From Ktedonospora formicarum (lineage in GTDB: Bacteria; Chloroflexota; Ktedonobacteria; Ktedonobacterales; Ktedonobacteraceae), in contig NZ_BNJF01000001.1 of the NCBI RefSeq assembly GCF_016587355.1, forward strand, positions 2,306,501-2,370,500: a stretch of 64,000 nucleotides of DNA, given 5' to 3'. The notes under the pieces were generated by a model. The model searched no databases. It was not told the DNA's origin and was given only the letters and a program-made list of their open reading frames with translations. A program made the translations under genes and the position numbers. Of the stretch, positions 16,251 through 25,654 are shown piece after piece (the stretch's first letter is position 1; the number at the start of each line of letters is the position of its first letter).

Positions 16251-18164
16251 CTATGGTAACAACGATTGTGGGTTGATTTGTTGATCTATGCTGTTGTTGC
16301 TATCATTGCTACCAGTTGTCCCCGGACCATTGGTCTGAGAAGGAGCGGTCGGCGATGGCGTCGGTGACGGTGTCGGTGACGGTGTCGGCGATGGCGTCGG
16401 TGACGGTGTCGGCGATGGCGATGGCGACGGTGATGGTTTCGCTGGCGGTGTCGTCGGCGTTGGTGTTGGATTCACGTTGTAGTTCTGCACATAGAGAGTG
16501 ATCGTGCCCCCATCCTCAACCACCTGTCCTTCACCGGGATCCAGGCGGATGACGGTATTGGGACCATACGCACTATTGATACCTGCGTCAATAATATTGA
16601 GCTGCGAAATGGAGAACCCAGCATCTTTCAAACGCTTCTGCACCGTTGCCAATGGCTTATTGATAAGATCAGTGGGGATCTTATGGTTACGCGGCTTGGT
16701 CTTCATTTCCAACCCAATTGTCGTATTCGCCGCAACCTTGGTATTAGCATCCGGCGACTGGTGCGAGACGATACCATCTTCTGGACCTTTGAGAATCTTG
16801 ACTTCCAGATGATTCCGCTCGGCAAGGGCCTTGGCCTCCTCAAACGTCATATTTGAGAAGTCGGGAACGGTCACCATAGCGGAAGATGGCGTCGATGTAG
16901 CGGTAGGCGTAATGCCCGGGACATGAATAACTCCGAGTTCGGCGGCAAGAAAGAGACTAAAACCTAATAATAGCAAGGCGGCCAGGACAATAAGAACAGT
17001 AACGACACCGGCTGCTCGGGAATCATTCTGCGCGTTGGGATGAACACCTGTGCGCGATAGCTCATCGCGCTGGAAAGGCCGTGTAGAACCACTACTCGTC
17101 GTCGCGGTATAAGGAACAGTTCCCTGCTCCGCAACCATCCTTGGATCGGCGGCAGGACCTGGTACATACATCTGATCACTATGGACAGGTGGGGTCATCT
17201 GCTGATTAGGCGAACTTATCTGACCATAGGGAGCCGAAACGCCCATCTGAGGAGAGGAAATCGCGGGATTGTAACCACTAGAACCGGAAGGAGGCGTGAT
17301 TACGCCACCAGGTGTCACACCTCGCGGCAAGCCAATCTCCTCTTGACCCAGCATTTCAAGGGCACGCGCGAGCGAACTTCCATCGCGGAAGCGCATCTCG
17401 GGAATCTTCTCCAGGCAACGCAAAATTACATCCTCCAGGGCTGGAGGAATGTTCGGATTGAAATGGCTTGGAGGAGTTGGTACATCCTGAATATGCTGCA
17501 TCGCAACCGCCACGGGTGTATCGCCATCAAAAGGCGTGCGACCAGTCAGCATTTCATACATAACGATGCCCAGAGCATAGACATCGGCGGCGGGACTGAC
17601 AATCTCGCCCTGAGCTTGCTCCGGCGCATAGTATTGCACCGTGCCCAACGTCATGCCAGTAGTAGTCAGACGTTCGGCATTAATGTCTTTGTAGACGCTG
17701 GCAATACCAAAATCGGTGAGCTTGATTGAGCCATCACGTCCAACCAGCACATTCTGAGGTTTTACGTCACGATGGACGATTTGACGGCGATGAGCGGCAC
17801 CCAGGCCAAGAGCAACGTCATGGGCAATTATGATCGCACGATCTACAGCCAACACCCCTCGCGAACGCAAGTAGCGACGCAGATCAGTCCCCTCGATCAG
17901 CTCCATTACGATAAAATAGTTGCCATCACTCTGACCATAATCGTAGACCTGTACGATATTAGGATGCTGTAGGGATGAAGCTGCCTTAGCCTCGCGCTGG
18001 AACCGCGTCACGAACTTGGGATCGGTGCTATACACCTCTCGTAGCACTTTAATTGCGACATCGCGTTCCATGTGCAAATCGCGTCCGCGGTAGATCGTAG
18101 CCATGCCGCCACGCCCTATAGACTCTTGTAGTTGGTAGCGCTCACCCAAAACTTCGATTTGCAT
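16251..18164 (-). CDS. PASTA-domain Ser/Thr protein kinase (PknB/PrkC type)
   Basis: Hanks-type membrane kinase that senses cell-wall fragments. The kinase domain (about 1-270) is complete: Gly loop GRGGMATIYRG, VAIKV with Lys39, HRDVKPQNVL with Asp133, DFGIA with Asp151, APEQAQG. A Pro/Ser-rich juxtamembrane stretch precedes one membrane helix (about 386-408). Outside are two PASTA repeats (VTVPDFSNMTFEEAKAL, then NHKIPTDLINKPLATVQKRL) and a tail of about 25 Ser-Pro/Thr-Pro dipeptides ending in an Asn/Ser-rich segment. The ATG at 18162-18164 has GGAG four bases upstream; an in-frame GTG twelve bases earlier has none. The PP2C phosphatase at 3250-4041 is a candidate partner. Confidence 0.95.
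   Translation of the reverse strand: MQIEVLGERYQLQESIGRGGMATIYRGRDLHMERDVAIKVLREVYSTDPKFVTRFQREAKAASSLQHPNIVQVYDYGQSDGNYFIVMELIEGTDLRRYLRSRGVLAVDRAIIIAHDVALGLGAAHRRQIVHRDVKPQNVLVGRDGSIKLTDFGIASVYKDINAERLTTTGMTLGTVQYYAPEQAQGEIVSPAADVYALGIVMYEMLTGRTPFDGDTPVAVAMQHIQDVPTPPSHFNPNIPPALEDVILRCLEKIPEMRFRDGSSLARALEMLGQEEIGLPRGVTPGGVITPPSGSSGYNPAISSPQMGVSAPYGQISSPNQQMTPPVHSDQMYVPGPAADPRMVAEQGTVPYTATTSSGSTRPFQRDELSRTGVHPNAQNDSRAAGVVTVLIVLAALLLLGFSLFLAAELGVIHVPGITPTATSTPSSAMVTVPDFSNMTFEEAKALAERNHLEVKILKGPEDGIVSHQSPDANTKVAANTTIGLEMKTKPRNHKIPTDLINKPLATVQKRLKDAGFSISQLNIIDAGINSAYGPNTVIRLDPGEGQVVEDGGTITLYVQNYNVNPTPTPTTPPAKPSPSPSPSPTPSPTPSPTPSPTPSPTPSPTAPSQTNGPGTTGSNDSNNSIDQQINPQSLLP
16351..16440 (-). repeat. 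Imperfect tandem repeat encoding the Ser/Thr-Pro tail of the kinase
   Basis: GGCGATGGC and GTCGGTGAC units alternate through about 90 bases on the plus strand. They encode repeated SP and TP dipeptides in the extracellular tail. Such repeats vary in length between strains by slippage. Confidence 0.85.
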
Positions 18165-18370
18165 AGTTCTCCGCACTGTACAGGCAATAGTCGTGTCACC
18201 CGTCTAGCGGGACAGGTCACACACAAGTAAATCGTGCAACTTATTGTAACCTATTCTGCGACAGAATGGAACACTCTTGCCAAAACTAGGATATATCGTT
18301 TGATAAACGCCCCTTCTCCACCAATTCAATCGGCTCTACAAGCCGCTTCAGGAGATAAACAAGTTCCTCA

Positions 18371-20410
18371 CTATGAGATGCTCTGCTTCGGCTCGGAAGC
18401 GAGTTGACGTACATCGCCAACGCGCTTCGTGACACGCATCAGATCCAGGTGCTCCAGCAGAGGCAGAACGTATTTTCGGCTTGTGCCTAACGCATCGCGC
18501 GCCTCGGCAGCGGTCATTGTGCCATGCGCACGTAAATAGGCAGTCAGCCTGCTAACAGCCTCATCGTAGGTCGTACGGAGAAAGAGCACATCTTCCCCCA
18601 GTTTGACCAAAGTCCCTTGCCCAATCAGAGCCGCGATGACTTCAGGTTCGGCAATCTTCTCTGCTTCTGCGCGAACAGGTGGTCCATAAGGCTGGCGCCG
18701 AAAAGCTTGCTCAAGTGCATCAACCTGACGACGCTGCTCAGGCGTAAACGTGGGTTGAAAACCAGGCAGGCGAATCAAACCTGTAGAGCGACGCGTCGCT
18801 TCTATAAGAAGTGCCTCCTCTGATAGCGCGACCGCCTCCATGACGCCATCGTCCACTAGAACGGCAAACAATTCGGTGGCCTGCCGAGGCGTGAGATGCA
18901 ACCGCGAACGCCACTCTTCTTTTGAGAATCCCTCTCGCAAAGGATACTGACGGTGATAGCTTGCGACCAGGCGCACACTTTCCTCCACAAAGGCATCCCA
19001 GGCCGAGCGCGCGAACCAGAGGCCAGCCTTCTCTTCACCGATATCATCAGTTCCGCTGACAGGTGCCCCCTTCGCACGGATGTGACGTACCCTTCCTTCT
19101 AATAACAACGACTTGAGCACCTGCCCTGTCACATCTTCGGCAAGATTCGCCAACCTCGCTACCTCTGCCAAATCATAGCCCTCGATAGTTGGGCGAACCT
19201 TTGGAGAAGTGCCGCCGGTATTGCCTGAATTGGAAGCATGCGTACGCCGGTCCAGGGCCACCAGCACAAGTTCCTCAGGAAGGCCATGACGCAGGCGCTC
19301 AAGAGCTTCCAGTATGGGCCTCTGGAAGCGACGGTGATAACGTGGACGCACGTCGATCACCTCTCCTCCGCCAATAGTGAAGCTAGGGGAAGGAATACGC
19401 AGCACAAAGGCGTCGCGACGTGCCGCTACAGCAGGTCGGCTAAAGCGTAATTGTACCCAGGCGCTCTCTCCTGGCATCAACTCTTCAGTATCCAGCAAGC
19501 GCACGCGAGCAGGTATTTCCTGCGAGCCACAATAGAACTCAACCTGAGTATTATGGGTCAGCGAGCGCTCAGCATCAGCCAGAAGCGAGATACGCGCATC
19601 CAGCAGAACCGTCGAACGTAGCTGTCCTGGCAACGTGACAACATCGCCACGCTTCAGATCCGAGCGCGAAATGTTAGGCAAATTTATGGCGACCCGATGG
19701 CCCGGTCCCGTAGACTCTATACTCTGCTTATGCATTTGTAAGCCACGGATGCGCGTCCTCTGCCTCCCCGGTAGAATCTCAATCTCTTGCCCCAGACGGA
19801 AGCTGCCATCCAGCAACGTCCCTGTTACAACGGTGCCGAAACCTGTCAGTGTAAATACACGATCAATTGGCAGGCGTGGGCGCGCGATATCCTGGCGCTC
19901 CTCCGAAGAATCCAGTAAGCGTTCAAGCTCAGCAAGCAATTGCGGTAGCCCTTTACCTGTATACGCAGAAACTGGCAGAATAGATGCTTGAGCAAGCGTC
20001 GTGGGACGAATTAATTCCGCGATCTCTTCCCGTACCAGTTCCAACCATTCATCGTCAACGAGATCGGCCTTTGTGAGAGCAACGACTCCTTGACTCACGC
20101 GCAACAGATCCAGAATCGCCAGATGCTCGCGCGTCTGAGGCATAATACCTTCGTCGGCAGCCACAACCAGCAAGGCTGCATCGATCCCCCCCACGCCAGC
20201 GAGCATATTCTTAATGAAGTCCTCGTGGCCGGGTACATCAATGATACTGACTTCGCGCCCATGGGGCAGTGTCAGCCATGCAAAGCCCAGATCAATGGTC
20301 ATGCCTCGCGCCTTCTCTTCGGCGAGGCGGTCGGGATCAATTCCCGTCAAAGCCTGGACCAGGGCCGATTTTCCGTGATCGACATGTCCGGCAGTTCCAA
20401 TACAACTCAT
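18371..20410 (-). CDS. selB: Selenocysteine-specific translation elongation factor SelB
   Basis: SelB carries Sec-tRNA to ribosomes paused at UGA codons next to a SECIS element. The EF-Tu-like GTPase is intact: GTAGHVDHGKSALVQALTG (P-loop), GMTIDLGFAW, DVPGHEDFIKNMLAGVGG and TKADLVDD. Domains 2-3 follow (FTLTGFGTVVTGTLLDG, HRVAINL), and the last 250 residues are the winged-helix region that binds SECIS RNA (SKEEWRSRLHLTPRQATELF, MTAAEARDALGTSRKYVLPL). Full length is 679 residues. The ATG at 20408-20410 has no clear Shine-Dalgarno. selA, selD and the Sec tRNA gene are not in this window. The gene nevertheless implies that the host makes selenoproteins. Confidence 0.95.
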   Translation of the reverse strand: MSCIGTAGHVDHGKSALVQALTGIDPDRLAEEKARGMTIDLGFAWLTLPHGREVSIIDVPGHEDFIKNMLAGVGGIDAALLVVAADEGIMPQTREHLAILDLLRVSQGVVALTKADLVDDEWLELVREEIAELIRPTTLAQASILPVSAYTGKGLPQLLAELERLLDSSEERQDIARPRLPIDRVFTLTGFGTVVTGTLLDGSFRLGQEIEILPGRQRTRIRGLQMHKQSIESTGPGHRVAINLPNISRSDLKRGDVVTLPGQLRSTVLLDARISLLADAERSLTHNTQVEFYCGSQEIPARVRLLDTEELMPGESAWVQLRFSRPAVAARRDAFVLRIPSPSFTIGGGEVIDVRPRYHRRFQRPILEALERLRHGLPEELVLVALDRRTHASNSGNTGGTSPKVRPTIEGYDLAEVARLANLAEDVTGQVLKSLLLEGRVRHIRAKGAPVSGTDDIGEEKAGLWFARSAWDAFVEESVRLVASYHRQYPLREGFSKEEWRSRLHLTPRQATELFAVLVDDGVMEAVALSEEALLIEATRRSTGLIRLPGFQPTFTPEQRRQVDALEQAFRRQPYGPPVRAEAEKIAEPEVIAALIGQGTLVKLGEDVLFLRTTYDEAVSRLTAYLRAHGTMTAAEARDALGTSRKYVLPLLEHLDLMRVTKRVGDVRQLASEPKQSIS

Positions 20411-20528
20411 TGAGCTAGCAGCCAGATAGGCAGAGACACGCTCTGCCCCTTTCCTTAATCTAAAGAAGAACTGTGCTATTCATTAGCAGATATTATAGCG
20501 CGTTTAGGGGATAAGTGAAAACACAAAA

Positions 20529-20557
20529 GGCGAGACCTCGCCTTGAGAGGTCTCGCC
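20529..20557 (-). terminator. Terminator hairpin after the ABC permease gene
   Basis: GGCGAGACCT (20529-20538) and AGGTCTCGCC (20548-20557) pair perfectly over 10 bp with a 9-base loop. It lies 45 bases past the permease stop and upstream of selB. GGCGAG/CTCGCC inside the left half offers an alternative smaller fold. Confidence 0.7.
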
Positions 20558-20601
20558 AGGTACACGAAGGAACAGGACCAGAAGAGGGGGTATGAGAAGA
20601 C

Positions 20602-21513
20602 CTATTCGTGTACGTCACGTTTCCAGGTAATGACTATTGAGACAACCGCGAAAACAAGAGCATAAACCAGGATCGTCACCAAAGCCCTGCTTTCGCTAAT
20701 ATCGATCCAGGGCGAGAAGGTCTGCGAGACGCGTACATCCTGAGGTAACATCTTGGCGGGTAGTACATTTAGCACAGGCCCAAGCAAATAGGCTGTGATA
20801 TCCAGGAAGAACTGCTGCTTTGTAAACATATATCCCAAACGCAAGAAAAGAGTGCCGATATTGTCCACGGCAAACCAGGCCAGAGCAATGCTCATACCAA
20901 AGGCCAGCGAGCGCCCCAGAGCAGTCACAGTCATAGCCATCAGGATAGTGACTACAAAACTAATCAACATCGATATAAGGTAGAGACCAATGTTGGACCA
21001 TACAGAGGATGACATCTTGGAGATGATATCAAGGTTCCCCCCCAAAGCGAAGAGTGTGATGAGCGTTAGAAGGGCATTATACAGAACCCCTAGCACACAC
21101 AACTCGATGGCAATTACCAGCAAAGCAGTGAACTTGGCAAGCAAGAGTTGGACACGCCCCACACCTCGTGCCAGGATAATACGCACCGTACCATTCTGGT
21201 ATTCCATGCCGATGAGGTAAGCGGTCAGAATCATCAGAAAGATACCGCCAAAGGCACGCATAATGAGCAGGGTCATATCCATTTCGCTGTAAAAGAAGTT
21301 CGGTGATTGTATTTGTATATCATGCTGTGTTGAGCCAAAGCGCGCGATGATAACTTGTAGGAGAGCGGTACCGGCTACAAGACAGAGTACCATTATCCAG
21401 GTCATCCATTGCCGCGACAATTTAATTAATTCGCCTTGCACCAGGCCAAAGAAACTTGGTCTCCTGGCGGAAACTACGCCAGATGCCTGCGTATTGCCAA
21501 TCAGTGTACTCAC
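20602..21513 (-). CDS. ABC-2 type transporter permease
   Basis: Integral membrane subunit of 303 residues with about six hydrophobic helices and the ABC-2 pattern (LIMRAFGGIFLMILTAYLIG, then GMEYQNGTVRIILARGVGR, where the EYxxGT motif sits). GTG at 21511-21513 is the start, with AGAGAG about ten bases upstream. The ATPase gene lies just upstream on the same strand (80 bases), so the two form one exporter. Substrate is unknown. Such pairs export drugs, lipids or peptides, or affect sporulation and envelope stress. Confidence 0.9.
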   Translation of the reverse strand: MSTLIGNTQASGVVSARRPSFFGLVQGELIKLSRQWMTWIMVLCLVAGTALLQVIIARFGSTQHDIQIQSPNFFYSEMDMTLLIMRAFGGIFLMILTAYLIGMEYQNGTVRIILARGVGRVQLLLAKFTALLVIAIELCVLGVLYNALLTLITLFALGGNLDIISKMSSSVWSNIGLYLISMLISFVVTILMAMTVTALGRSLAFGMSIALAWFAVDNIGTLFLRLGYMFTKQQFFLDITAYLLGPVLNVLPAKMLPQDVRVSQTFSPWIDISESRALVTILVYALVFAVVSIVITWKRDVHE

Positions 21514-21593
21514 AGTAATGTATCTCTCTTTCCTCTTACTCTTGCCGCGAAACCCATACTACCATCATCGAGCCTGGAGCTTCGCGTAAGACC

Positions 21594-22568
21594 TTAGTTA
21601 CCGGAATGGCCTTCTGTCAGGCGTAGGAAGGTCTCTTCAAGGTCGTATCTGGTCGATGACAATTCGTCGGCGACATAGCCCGCTTGAGCCAGGAAGGCAT
21701 TCAGTTCACGCCCCTTTCCATTCGGGGATGAAGTCACGATATCGCCCTCTTCATTCAGACGCGCCGACTGACCCCAGGGCTGACGTTTGAGAAGCGCCAG
21801 AGCCTCGGCGGCTCGCTCAACCTTCACTGTAAACTCGCCCTTGCCCGTAGTCAGATCCTTCACTGTTGTCTCAGTTATCAATTTGCCGAAGTTGATGATC
21901 GCGACCCGGCTACAAATCTGCTGTACTTCGGAGAGGAGGTGACTTGACATCAAAATTGTCTTGCCCTCAGCCGCCAGGCGATGCAAGAAGTCACGCATCT
22001 CGACGATACCGGCAGGGTCGAGTCCATTGGCAGGCTCATCCAGGATCAATACATCTGGATCTTGCAGAAGTGCGACTGCAATACCGAGCCTCTGACGCAT
22101 ACCAAGCGAGTAGGTGCGCACTTTATCTCTCTGGCGCTCAGTCAGACTCACAATAGCCAGTACCTCGTCGATGCGTTTAGAGGAAACACCACCTAGAGCT
22201 TTACTGAAGGCAAGCAAGTTATCGCGCCCGGACATATAGCGATAGAGTGCGGGCGTCTCAATCAATGCTCCTACACGTGGCAGCACCTCGCTTCTATGCG
22301 CGAGGATATCAGAACCCAGGATCTCAACACTTCCTGATGTAGGCGTGATCAGCCCCAGGATCATACGAATAGTTGTTGTTTTTCCTGCGCCATTGGGACC
22401 AAGGAAGCCATAAATCTCACCACGCCGAATATCCAGATTCAGGTCATTTACCACGGTACGTTGCTTATATTGCTTGGTCAGATTGCGTGTACGGAGAACA
22501 ATTTCGCTCACGGGTGACGTGTCAACTTGAGGCTGTCGCGATATACTCGCGATATCAACTTGCGACAT
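21594..22568 (-). CDS. ABC transporter ATP-binding protein
   Basis: Cytosolic ATPase of an ABC-2-type exporter. Walker A GFLGPNGAGKTTT, Q-loop after GLITPTSG, signature YSLGMRQRLGIA, Walker B VLILDEPANGLDP and the H-loop SSHLLSEVQ are all present. A roughly 100-residue C-terminal extension (FTVKVERAAEALALL, ELSSTRYDLEETFLRLTEG) matches the usual accessory domain of CcmA/NatA-type proteins. I start at the ATG 22566-22568 because the only longer choice is a TTG at 22604 without better signals; spacing to AGGAAG is about 12. The permease gene follows and completes the transporter. Confidence 0.93.
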   Translation of the reverse strand: MSQVDIASISRQPQVDTSPVSEIVLRTRNLTKQYKQRTVVNDLNLDIRRGEIYGFLGPNGAGKTTTIRMILGLITPTSGSVEILGSDILAHRSEVLPRVGALIETPALYRYMSGRDNLLAFSKALGGVSSKRIDEVLAIVSLTERQRDKVRTYSLGMRQRLGIAVALLQDPDVLILDEPANGLDPAGIVEMRDFLHRLAAEGKTILMSSHLLSEVQQICSRVAIINFGKLITETTVKDLTTGKGEFTVKVERAAEALALLKRQPWGQSARLNEEGDIVTSSPNGKGRELNAFLAQAGYVADELSSTRYDLEETFLRLTEGHSGN

Positions 22569-22776
22569 AGACGTCTTGTCTTCCTTTCGCTTTACGATGC
22601 TCAACCACGCCTAGCAGATAATATATTGCGTCAGGCTGGGAGGCTGATATGCTTAACTGTCTCTACAGTGCTTCTCAATAAGAGAGTGTTTGATGACGCT
22701 AGTAAGCATAGCTCAAGATTGTCTTAGGGTCATCACATAAATGTCGCAAATCTGTCGCAAGAGGAAAGGATATACG

Positions 22777-22805
22777 TCGACAGCAGCCAGCCTACAGAGT
22801 ATAAT
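22777..22805 (+). promoter_or_regulatory. Promoter of uvrC
   Basis: TCGACA (22777-22782), 17 bases, then a perfect TATAAT (22800-22805). Transcription would start near 22812, about 24 bases before the first ATG. No LexA-like box was recognised in the immediate vicinity. TGTCGCAA occurs twice just upstream (22742-22749 and 22753-22760). Confidence 0.7.
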
Positions 22806-22835
22806 GAGAGGCGCAATAGAAGATAATTTTAAAGC

Positions 22836-24899
22836 ATGGCGAAAGCAGCGTGGCTCATGAACGAGAAAATCCAGTCGGTACTGAACTCACTTCCACATAA
22901 GCCGGGTATCTACTTGATGAAGGACGGCGAGGGCACCATTATCTATGTAGGAAAAGCCATCTCGCTCTTTAACCGCGTGCGCTCCTACTTCCAGGAATCA
23001 ACCGATCATAGCCCGAAGAATCGCAGTATGGTCGCGAAAATAGAAGACATTGAGTTCCTGGTCGTGCGCAACGAGGTAGAGGCACTGGTCCTTGAAAGTA
23101 ACTATATCAAGCAGTATCGCCCCAAGTATAATGTCTTGCTACGCGACGACAAGAGCTATCCATATATCAAAGTCGCCATTACAGAAGATTTCCCCCGCGT
23201 CTATCGTGTGCGCAGCTTTCAGCGTGATGGTAACCGCTATTTCGGCCCCTATACAAACTCGGGTGCGGTTGACGCGACCCTGGATCTCTTAAATAAGCTC
23301 TTTGCCTTCCGTACCTGTCGCTATGATGCCAGTGCCTGGGCACCACCGCGCAACGGTGAGCCGTCCGCTAGCTGGAAACAGAAGCTCCTCAGCCGCCCCT
23401 GCACACAATACTATATCCATCGCTGTATCGCGCCTTGTGTTGGCTATGCCAATCGTGAAGAGTATGACAAAATCATCCAGCAGGTCATCCTCTTCCTTGA
23501 AGGTAAGCATGACGAGGTACTCAAGGATCTACAACGGCGCATGGAAGAGGCAGCGGAAGGGCTGAACTTCGAAGAGGCCGCGCGCATCCGTGACCGCATT
23601 AAGGCGGTCGAACGCGTGCTGGAGAAACAACGTATTATTAACACCGAGGGTCAGGATGATCAGGATGTGATCGCGCTCGCCAGCGGCGACGACGAAACCT
23701 GCGCCCAGGTCTTCTTCTTCCGCAATGGCAAGCTCATTGGACGAGAATATTTCATCCTTCAGGGAACCCGCGATAGCAGCCCTGGTGAAATCATGAGCTC
23801 ATTCCTCCAACAGTTCTACGAGAGTTCGCCTCATATTCCAGCAGAGATTCTGGTCGAAGTTGAGCCAGATGATCAGGAGGTGCTACAGAACTGGCTTAAA
23901 GAGAAGAGGCGCAATACCAGCGCCGCAGCAGGGCGAGGTACAGCCGTTAATATCAACTCCCCGAAACGCGGCGAGAAGCTTCGGCTCATCGAAATGGTAC
24001 GCAACAACGCCAAAGAAGTGTTGGAGCAGCAACGCATCAAATGGCTTACAGACAACCAGAAAACACAGATGGCCCTGGACGAATTACAGGAAGTCCTCAA
24101 TCTCGTCGCGCCACCGCAACGGATCGAATGCTACGACATTTCCAATACACAAGGATCGAACTCAGTAGGCGCGATGGTGGTCTTTGAGCATGGCAAGCCG
24201 AAGAACAGCGAGTATCGCCGCTTCAAGATTAAAAGCGTCGAAGGAGCCAATGATGTCGCTAGCCATCAGGAGGTGCTACGCCGACGCTTCCGTAAGGCGG
24301 CTACACTTCAAGAGGCCGCGCTTGACAGGGAGAGTAGCGCTGTGGTGGACAAAGTTAGTCAGCGCGAGGGTGGCGAGAGCACCGAGGAAGAGAAGGAAGA
24401 AGGGCAACACCATGACTGGGCAATGCCGGACCTCGTCATCATCGATGGCGGAAAGGGTCAGCTCAACGCCGCTCTGCAAGTCATGCGCGAACTGGATCTG
24501 GAACTACCAGTCATCGGTGTCGCCAAAGAAGAGGGCTCTCATACCAAGCTGGCAACTGCTGAAGAGATCCATGTCCCTGGCGCGGCAGAACCAATCATTC
24601 TGCCACGCAATTCACAAGGTCTCTATCTCTTGCAACGCATTCGTGATGAGGCGCATCGTTTCGGTATCACCTATCACCGCAAGCTTCGCTCCAATCGCAC
24701 CTTTAAGTCGCTTCTCGACGAGATTCCAGGCATTGGTCCCAAGCGCAAGCAAGCACTTATGAAACACTTTGGCTCGATCCGCGCGATTAGTGCCGCCAGC
24801 GTCGAGGAGTTAGCCGCCATTGATGGCATGACGAAGGATAGCGCCGAGAAGGTCAAGGAGTTCATTGGCAATTCCGCTAACCAGAATAGCGAAAAATAA
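22836..24899 (+). CDS. uvrC: Excinuclease ABC subunit C
   Basis: Nucleotide excision repair nuclease that makes both incisions after UvrB loads at a lesion. The GIY-YIG nuclease domain is at the N-terminus (KPGIYLMKDGEGTIIYVGKA, broken here by the field limit). A UvrB-binding UVR motif lies near residue 240 (AAEGLNFEEAARIRDRI). The RNase-H-like 5' nuclease has IECYDISNTQG and LVIIDGGKGQL, and helix-hairpin-helix motifs end the protein (IPGIGPKRKQALMKHFGS). It is 687 residues, a little long, with a Glu-rich insertion at about 515-530 (GESTEEEKEEGQ). MNEKIQ at 22857 is an alternative start; neither site has a strong Shine-Dalgarno. Confidence 0.95.
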   Translation: MAKAAWLMNEKIQSVLNSLPHKPGIYLMKDGEGTIIYVGKAISLFNRVRSYFQESTDHSPKNRSMVAKIEDIEFLVVRNEVEALVLESNYIKQYRPKYNVLLRDDKSYPYIKVAITEDFPRVYRVRSFQRDGNRYFGPYTNSGAVDATLDLLNKLFAFRTCRYDASAWAPPRNGEPSASWKQKLLSRPCTQYYIHRCIAPCVGYANREEYDKIIQQVILFLEGKHDEVLKDLQRRMEEAAEGLNFEEAARIRDRIKAVERVLEKQRIINTEGQDDQDVIALASGDDETCAQVFFFRNGKLIGREYFILQGTRDSSPGEIMSSFLQQFYESSPHIPAEILVEVEPDDQEVLQNWLKEKRRNTSAAAGRGTAVNINSPKRGEKLRLIEMVRNNAKEVLEQQRIKWLTDNQKTQMALDELQEVLNLVAPPQRIECYDISNTQGSNSVGAMVVFEHGKPKNSEYRRFKIKSVEGANDVASHQEVLRRRFRKAATLQEAALDRESSAVVDKVSQREGGESTEEEKEEGQHHDWAMPDLVIIDGGKGQLNAALQVMRELDLELPVIGVAKEEGSHTKLATAEEIHVPGAAEPIILPRNSQGLYLLQRIRDEAHRFGITYHRKLRSNRTFKSLLDEIPGIGPKRKQALMKHFGSIRAISAASVEELAAIDGMTKDSAEKVKEFIGNSANQNSEK

Positions 24900-25001
24900 G
24901 TTCTTCTTCAGCAGCTGGGCTTATGTGCGGACCTCATAAGCCGATAGAGGTCTGGAGAAGAGGAGTGGAATAAAAGAAATACATCAGTCGTTCTCATTAG
25001 C

Positions 25002-25015
25002 GAGTGCTAGCACTC
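25002..25015. promoter_or_regulatory. 14-bp palindrome upstream of the FmdB-like gene
   Basis: GAGTGCTAGCACTC is a perfect palindrome, extended by an outer imperfect pairing CGTTCT/AGAACG. It lies 11 bases upstream of the -35 box at 25027, a position suited to a regulator, or it may be part of a uvrC transcript end. Its half-sites resemble those of CIRCE but in the opposite arrangement. Confidence 0.4.
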
Positions 25016-25026
25016 ATGAAGAACGA

Positions 25027-25055
25027 TTGACAAGGGCACTGAATCGCGCTACTAT
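25027..25055 (+). promoter_or_regulatory. Candidate promoter of the FmdB-like gene
   Basis: A perfect TTGACA (25027-25032) with TACTAT 17 bases downstream (25050-25055). The start codon is about 100 bases further on. Confidence 0.5.
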
Positions 25056-25157
25056 ATTTTAGCAGAGCAGTGCCGCCACAGAGAACATGCATAGATTAAT
25101 CCTGTGAGCATGCCTCGCACCCACAAAAGACCAAGGAATACGAGAGGTAATTGGTAT

Positions 25158-25472
25158 ATGCCGACATACGAGTATCTCTGCCAGACATGCCACCATCGCT
25201 TTGAGACATGGCAGCGAATGGTTGATGAGCCCCTGACAGTTTGTCCCGAGTGTGGTGGAGCTATTCATCGTGTGCTCTATCCAGCGGGCGTCATCTTTAA
25301 AGGTTCTGGCTTCTACAAGACAGACCATCATTCTAAGAGCGATAGTGCACCTGCATCTACTACGAGCAAGGACAACAGCGAGAGCGCAACAGAGAGCAAG
25401 AGCACAGGTACTGCTGAAAGCCCCAAACCAGCCGCCAGTGAGAGCACAGCCGCCAGGCCCTCCGCATCTTAA
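25158..25472 (+). CDS. FmdB-type zinc-ribbon protein
   Basis: Small regulatory-type protein (104 residues) with an N-terminal single zinc ribbon: MPTYEYLCQTCHHRFE and CPECGG give two CxxC pairs, and VIFKGSGFYKTD is the family's second signature. The C-terminal half is a low-complexity Ser/Thr/Ala/Glu tail, probably disordered. GAGAGG lies ten bases before the ATG at 25158; the frame extends 54 bases upstream but the conserved MPTYEY start decides. FmdB was first described beside amidase/formamidase genes, and the biochemical role of the family remains unclear. A T-run terminator follows at 25505. Confidence 0.88.
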   Translation: MPTYEYLCQTCHHRFETWQRMVDEPLTVCPECGGAIHRVLYPAGVIFKGSGFYKTDHHSKSDSAPASTTSKDNSESATESKSTGTAESPKPAASESTAARPSAS

Positions 25473-25504
25473 TACGAATTATCAAACACAAAGTCATCAT
25501 CAAT

Positions 25505-25527
25505 AAGCACCGCAAGGTGCTTTTTTT
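25505..25527 (+). terminator. Classical Rho-independent terminator
   Basis: AAGCACC (25505-25511), loop GCAA, GGTGCTT (25516-25522), then five further T. This is the textbook T-run form and contrasts with the long T-poor hairpins elsewhere in the window. Confidence 0.92.
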
Positions 25528-25654
25528 ACGCCTTGACCTCCCTTATGCATATAGAAATGGATCTTCAACCAGAATCAGGGCAGCAGAACCGATTGTTGTA
25601 GAATAACGTTATAAAAATTACCATGAGCAGCGTCTATAAAGAAGGAGGCCATTT

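Noticed and set aside
25002..25015. CIRCE heat-shock operator (HrcA site)
   Set aside because: CIRCE is GCACTC-N9-GAGTGC-like. Here the half-sites are reversed and adjacent (GAGTGC-TA-GCACTC), and no chaperone gene follows.
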